This document shows, piece after piece, positions 61,024 to 64,000 of a stretch of 64,000 nt of DNA (positions are counted from its first letter, which is position 1; each line of letters begins with the position of its first letter). The DNA lies in the NCBI RefSeq assembly GCF_037027445.1, contig NZ_JBANDL010000002.1, positions 2,790,001 to 2,854,000 of the forward strand, in the 5' to 3' direction. Below the pieces are notes generated by a model, which had not been told where the DNA came from, searched no databases, and saw only the letters and a list, made by a program, of their open reading frames with translations. The position numbers and the translations under genes are program-made. This DNA is from Lysobacter firmicutimachus. Its GTDB lineage: Bacteria; Pseudomonadota; Gammaproteobacteria; Xanthomonadales; Xanthomonadaceae.

Positions 61024-62682
61024 TCATTCCGGCTTCGGCGCATTCTGCGTCGCCGGCGCGTTGCCGCGATTGGCGCGCGACTCCGCCTCGCCCAGCGCGC
61101 GCGCCGTGGCCGGGTCGATGGTGCCGGAGGGCTTGGTCGCAGGCGCCGGCTTGGCGTCGCCGGGCTTGGCCCCGTCCTTGCCCGGCTCGGCGTCCTTCGG
61201 CTCCAGCCAACCGCCCTTGAACCCGGCGCGCTGCAGGCCGGTGCGGATGTAGGGATTGCGCTTCATCACGTTCCACACGAACTCGTTGCGGTAGTTCGTG
61301 ATCATGGTGAGGATCGGGCCTTGGTCGATGCCGATGTAGTCGCTGGCCACCCAGCCCTGGTCCGGCACCAGCCGCCCGGTCTTGAGCGGGATGTCGTACT
61401 TGAAGCTGGGATTGAACGAATCCAGGAAGCCGTAGCTGGAATAGATGAACTCGCCGTAGCGCTCGTGCATCGACACCGTGGTCGGAATCACGATCTCCGG
61501 CGCGAACGGCAGCGAGGCGATCGCCGCGGTCGGGGCGATGGTGCCGTCGTCGAAGTTCTCGCGTAGGCCGGCGCCGCGCGCCGAGTAATGGCGGAACTGG
61601 CGCTGCTCGCCGCGGTACTCCTGCAAGGTCTGCTGCGGGCCGTCGCTGGCGGTCAAGCCCCATAGCTCCGGGCCGTAGTCCTCCCACTTCATCGGGTTGG
61701 CGATCGCATAGGCGCGCTGCGCGTAGGCGGCGCGGCGGCTGTTCTCGAAGTAATCGATGCCGCGCTCGCGCATGTAGTCGTCCTGGATGCCGCGGAAGTC
61801 GATCCAGACGTGGCTGTACTGGTGGCCGAACAGCGGGCCGAAGGCCAGGAACTCCTCGCCCTGGTACACGCCCCAGACGTCGTTGTAGGTGCGCGTCCAC
61901 ACCGTCCAGGCTTCCGGCTCGACCGCATGGGTCGGCGAGCCCAGCGCCAGCACGTACAGCAGCATGGCCTCGTTGTAGCCCATCCAGTCGTGCTTGATGA
62001 AGCCCGACTCGGGGAACCAGCCCATCGAGATCAGCGGTTTGTTCTGTTGCAGCCACTGCCAGTCCACGCGCTTGTACAACGTGTCGGCGATCGCGCGGAT
62101 CTCCTTCTCGCGCGGCTCGTCGCGGTCGTAATAGGACTGGGCGAACAGCACCCCCATCATCAGCAGGCCGGTGTCCACGCTCGACAGCTCGACCCAGCTG
62201 TCGTAGCGCTGGCCCTTCTGCATGTCCAGGAAGTGGTAGTAGAAGCCCTTGTAGCTGCCCTTGCCGCTGGCCTGCGGGCCGCTGGGCAGGTCGCGCAGGA
62301 ACTTCAACGTGGTCAGGGTGCGGTCCACCGCCTGGGTGCGGCTGACCCAGCCACGCTCGATCCCGATCGGGTACGCAGTCAGGGCGAAGCCGACCGAGGC
62401 GATGCTGGCGAACGGCCGCGACGGATAACGGTCCGGCGTCAGCCCGTTCTGCTCGTTGCTGGTGTCCCAGAAGAACTGGAAGGTGCGCTTCTCGATGTCG
62501 CGGAACAACGGCGGCAGCGCCAGCCGCTCCTGCTTCAGCGGCTCCACCACCACCGGCTCCGGGGTCACGATGGGCTGGGTCTGCGACTCGGTCTCGGGTT
62601 TCTTGCAGCCGGCCAGCGCGATCAACAGCGTGCCCAGGACTGCGAAGGAAACTGCTCGTGTTGCCGGCTTGACGCGTCGCAT
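61024..62682 (-). CDS. Glucoamylase-family lipoprotein (PF10091)
   Basis: This 552-residue lipoprotein (lipobox LAGC, Cys26) has the bacterial putative glucoamylase domain (about 55-485), an (alpha/alpha)6-barrel related to GH144/GH162-type beta-glucanases. The conserved segments are FQFFWDTSNEQNGLTPDRYP, VGFALTAYPIGIERGW, SSVDTGLLMMGVL and EEFLAFGPLFGHQYSHVWIDFRG. A Lys/Pro-rich low-complexity tail follows (about 495-552). Start 62682 gives the signal peptide; a longer frame has none. It is the first intracellularly complete gene of the ABC operon. Members act on beta-1,2- or beta-1,3-glucans or related oligosaccharides, so the operon probably handles a glucan. Exact substrate is unproven. 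Confidence 0.88.
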   Translation of the reverse strand: MRRVKPATRAVSFAVLGTLLIALAGCKKPETESQTQPIVTPEPVVVEPLKQERLALPPLFRDIEKRTFQFFWDTSNEQNGLTPDRYPSRPFASIASVGFALTAYPIGIERGWVSRTQAVDRTLTTLKFLRDLPSGPQASGKGSYKGFYYHFLDMQKGQRYDSWVELSSVDTGLLMMGVLFAQSYYDRDEPREKEIRAIADTLYKRVDWQWLQQNKPLISMGWFPESGFIKHDWMGYNEAMLLYVLALGSPTHAVEPEAWTVWTRTYNDVWGVYQGEEFLAFGPLFGHQYSHVWIDFRGIQDDYMRERGIDYFENSRRAAYAQRAYAIANPMKWEDYGPELWGLTASDGPQQTLQEYRGEQRQFRHYSARGAGLRENFDDGTIAPTAAIASLPFAPEIVIPTTVSMHERYGEFIYSSYGFLDSFNPSFKYDIPLKTGRLVPDQGWVASDYIGIDQGPILTMITNYRNEFVWNVMKRNPYIRTGLQRAGFKGGWLEPKDAEPGKDGAKPGDAKPAPATKPSGTIDPATARALGEAESRANRGNAPATQNAPKPE

Positions 62683-62790
62683 GAAAAACCCAAGACCCCT
62701 GTGTCTTTGATTGAATCCAAGTCGGCCGCGCCGCGATGGCGCGGCGCGACCGGGCGACGCCGGCCGCATCGGCGGCCGGCGCGCGCGGTT

Positions 62791-64000
62791 TTACCAGCTG
62801 AAGCCCATCGACAGCTTGAACATGCGCGTCGGCAGGATAATGCCGTCCTGATGCTCGCCGAACTTGGCGTTCGGCGCGCCCAGGCGACCGGCGTAGGTTT
62901 CGTACTGGTTGTAGTTGCGTTCGTTGGTGACGTTGAGCAGGTCGCCGCGGATGCGGAACTTGATCCCGGCGCCGGTATCGAATTCCTTGCTCACCGCCAG
63001 ATCGAGCTGTTTGAAGCCGACCGTGTCGTCGGGCTTGAACTGATCGGTGAAGCACTGGCCGTCGTTGCCGGCCGGCGCCTGCGAGCAATTGACGAAGTAG
63101 TAGCCGGTCGGGCTGGCCAGGGTCAGCTTGCCCGAGAACGTCAGCCCCCACGGACCATCGTAGATGCCGGTCGCGACCAAACGGTGGCGAGGCACGCCCT
63201 TGGCGTCGTGCCAGCCGAAGCCGGACAGGCTGGGATGATCGAGCGAGAACGACTCGCCGTTCTCGCGATTCTCCTCGGCATCGGTCAGGGTATAGGCCAG
63301 GGTCACGCCCCAGCCCGATTCGCGCGTATACGGCTTGTCGACCTTGACCAGCAGCGAATTGGCCCGGGTCTCTATGCCGTTGACGCCCAGAATCAGGGCG
63401 CGACCGAAACCCGGGATGCCGTTGCCGAACGGCGCGCCCCAACGGGCGCCCGCCGGATAGAACGAACCGTCGGGGCGGCGGTTGCCGAGCAGGAAGGCGA
63501 AGCCGTCCTTGCTGACGATGCGCGACAGGCCGATGTCGGTCTGCCATTCGGTCTCGCCGAGGGTGATCGCGTTGCGCATGCCGATGCTGAACTGATCCGA
63601 ATACGGCGTCTTCAGATCGTTGTTGAGCAGGAACACTTCGCGGCCATTGTTCGGATCGGCCGCGACCAAGGCTTCCAGCGCCGCACGATCGAAGTAACGC
63701 GGATCGAAGGCCAGACAGTCGCCGACGCCCGGCGTACAGGTGTGGCCGGGCTGGTTGAAACGGAACGAATAGGTCGGGAACGTGCCCTTGGTGGTTTCCA
63801 GCTGCAGGTTGTTGAAGATATTGCGATCGTAGGCTCGGCCGGCGCCGCCGTAGATCACGTGGCGCTGGTCGGCGTTGAGATCATAGGAAAAGCCCAGGCG
63901 CGGCTGGAACGCATCCTTGAAATTGCTGCGCTGGCGGCCGTTGCTGATGTAGTCGTTGAGATCGATGCCGCCCCGGGCCAGGGTCTGACGATAGCTCTGC
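62791..64000 (-). CDS. TonB-dependent receptor, Oar-like (5' end beyond window)
   Basis: The C-terminal 403 codons of an outer-membrane receptor are present. The frame continues past 63858 to the window edge (QSYRQTLARGGIDLNDYI... FQPRLGFSYDL), so the ATG-like start inside is not real. The barrel ends MFKLSMGFSW, with an aromatic last residue. Strands such as LGFSYDLNADQRHVIYGGAGRAYDRNIF and the overall style are those of the large Oar-like receptors with an N-terminal carboxypeptidase-regulatory domain. It heads the glucan operon and probably imports oligosaccharides across the outer membrane for the glucoamylase and ABC importer. About 110 bases separate it from the next gene. Confidence 0.9.
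   Translation of the reverse strand, partial: QSYRQTLARGGIDLNDYISNGRQRSNFKDAFQPRLGFSYDLNADQRHVIYGGAGRAYDRNIFNNLQLETTKGTFPTYSFRFNQPGHTCTPGVGDCLAFDPRYFDRAALEALVAADPNNGREVFLLNNDLKTPYSDQFSIGMRNAITLGETEWQTDIGLSRIVSKDGFAFLLGNRRPDGSFYPAGARWGAPFGNGIPGFGRALILGVNGIETRANSLLVKVDKPYTRESGWGVTLAYTLTDAEENRENGESFSLDHPSLSGFGWHDAKGVPRHRLVATGIYDGPWGLTFSGKLTLASPTGYYFVNCSQAPAGNDGQCFTDQFKPDDTVGFKQLDLAVSKEFDTGAGIKFRIRGDLLNVTNERNYNQYETYAGRLGAPNAKFGEHQDGIILPTRMFKLSMGFSW

Overview
This is a high-GC chromosomal window (roughly 68-70% G+C by eye) with no rRNA, tRNA, CRISPR, IS or prophage genes that I could recognise. The gene content fits a Xanthomonadaceae gammaproteobacterium, most likely Lysobacter or a close relative. 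The reasons are the smc-zipA-ligA-epmA order, a GyrA with Gln at position 83 as described for Stenotrophomonas, several TonB-dependent receptors, a secreted M4 metallopeptidase with a C-terminal P domain, and GTAG-headed REP repeats. The genus assignment is inference.

Left part (1-12.5 kb): a ferritin-like protein, a quinone reductase with an HxlR-like operator, a small membrane protein, and a minus-strand cell-envelope operon. The operon runs from a good promoter at about 12.36 kb through an alpha-2-macroglobulin-like lipoprotein with an intact thioester motif, two paralogous lipoproteins with DxDxDG-type motifs, and penicillin-binding protein 1C. This is the yfhM-pbpC pairing of E. coli with two lipoproteins inserted. 

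Middle-left (12.5-33.5 kb): a B-lectin remnant, an M4 protease, DUF1428 and YceI proteins, gyrA, mtnA, two tandem six-cysteine-unit-sharing DUF3011 proteins, then epmA, ligA, zipA and smc. ligA carries a segment of about 300 bp at 54% G+C that encodes about 74 residues with no counterpart in the standard enzyme. 

Middle (32.4-49 kb): a LacI-family regulator stands next to a strong LacI-type operator/promoter that controls a fused GH65 phosphorylase/beta-phosphoglucomutase, a TonB receptor and an MFS sugar transporter. This is a self-contained disaccharide uptake and phosphorolysis locus. Next comes a minus-strand module of lipoprotein, DUF2235 alpha/beta-hydrolase and coiled-coil membrane protein that looks like an effector/immunity set. 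It is followed by a TetR regulator, a small secreted protein and a second TonB receptor. 

Right part (49-64 kb): a UgpC/MsmX-type ABC ATPase with its own LacI-type operator, divergent from zwf-glk-pgl (oxidative pentose phosphate/Entner-Doudoroff entry). Then a minus-strand carbohydrate operon: an Oar-like TonB receptor (cut by the window end), a glucoamylase-family lipoprotein, an ABC substrate-binding protein, two permeases, and a large secreted discoidin-domain six-hairpin glycosidase-like protein. The detached ATPase probably energises these permeases. Intergenic DNA carries many REP/BIME copies and two arrays of the G-rich heptamer TTGGGGA.
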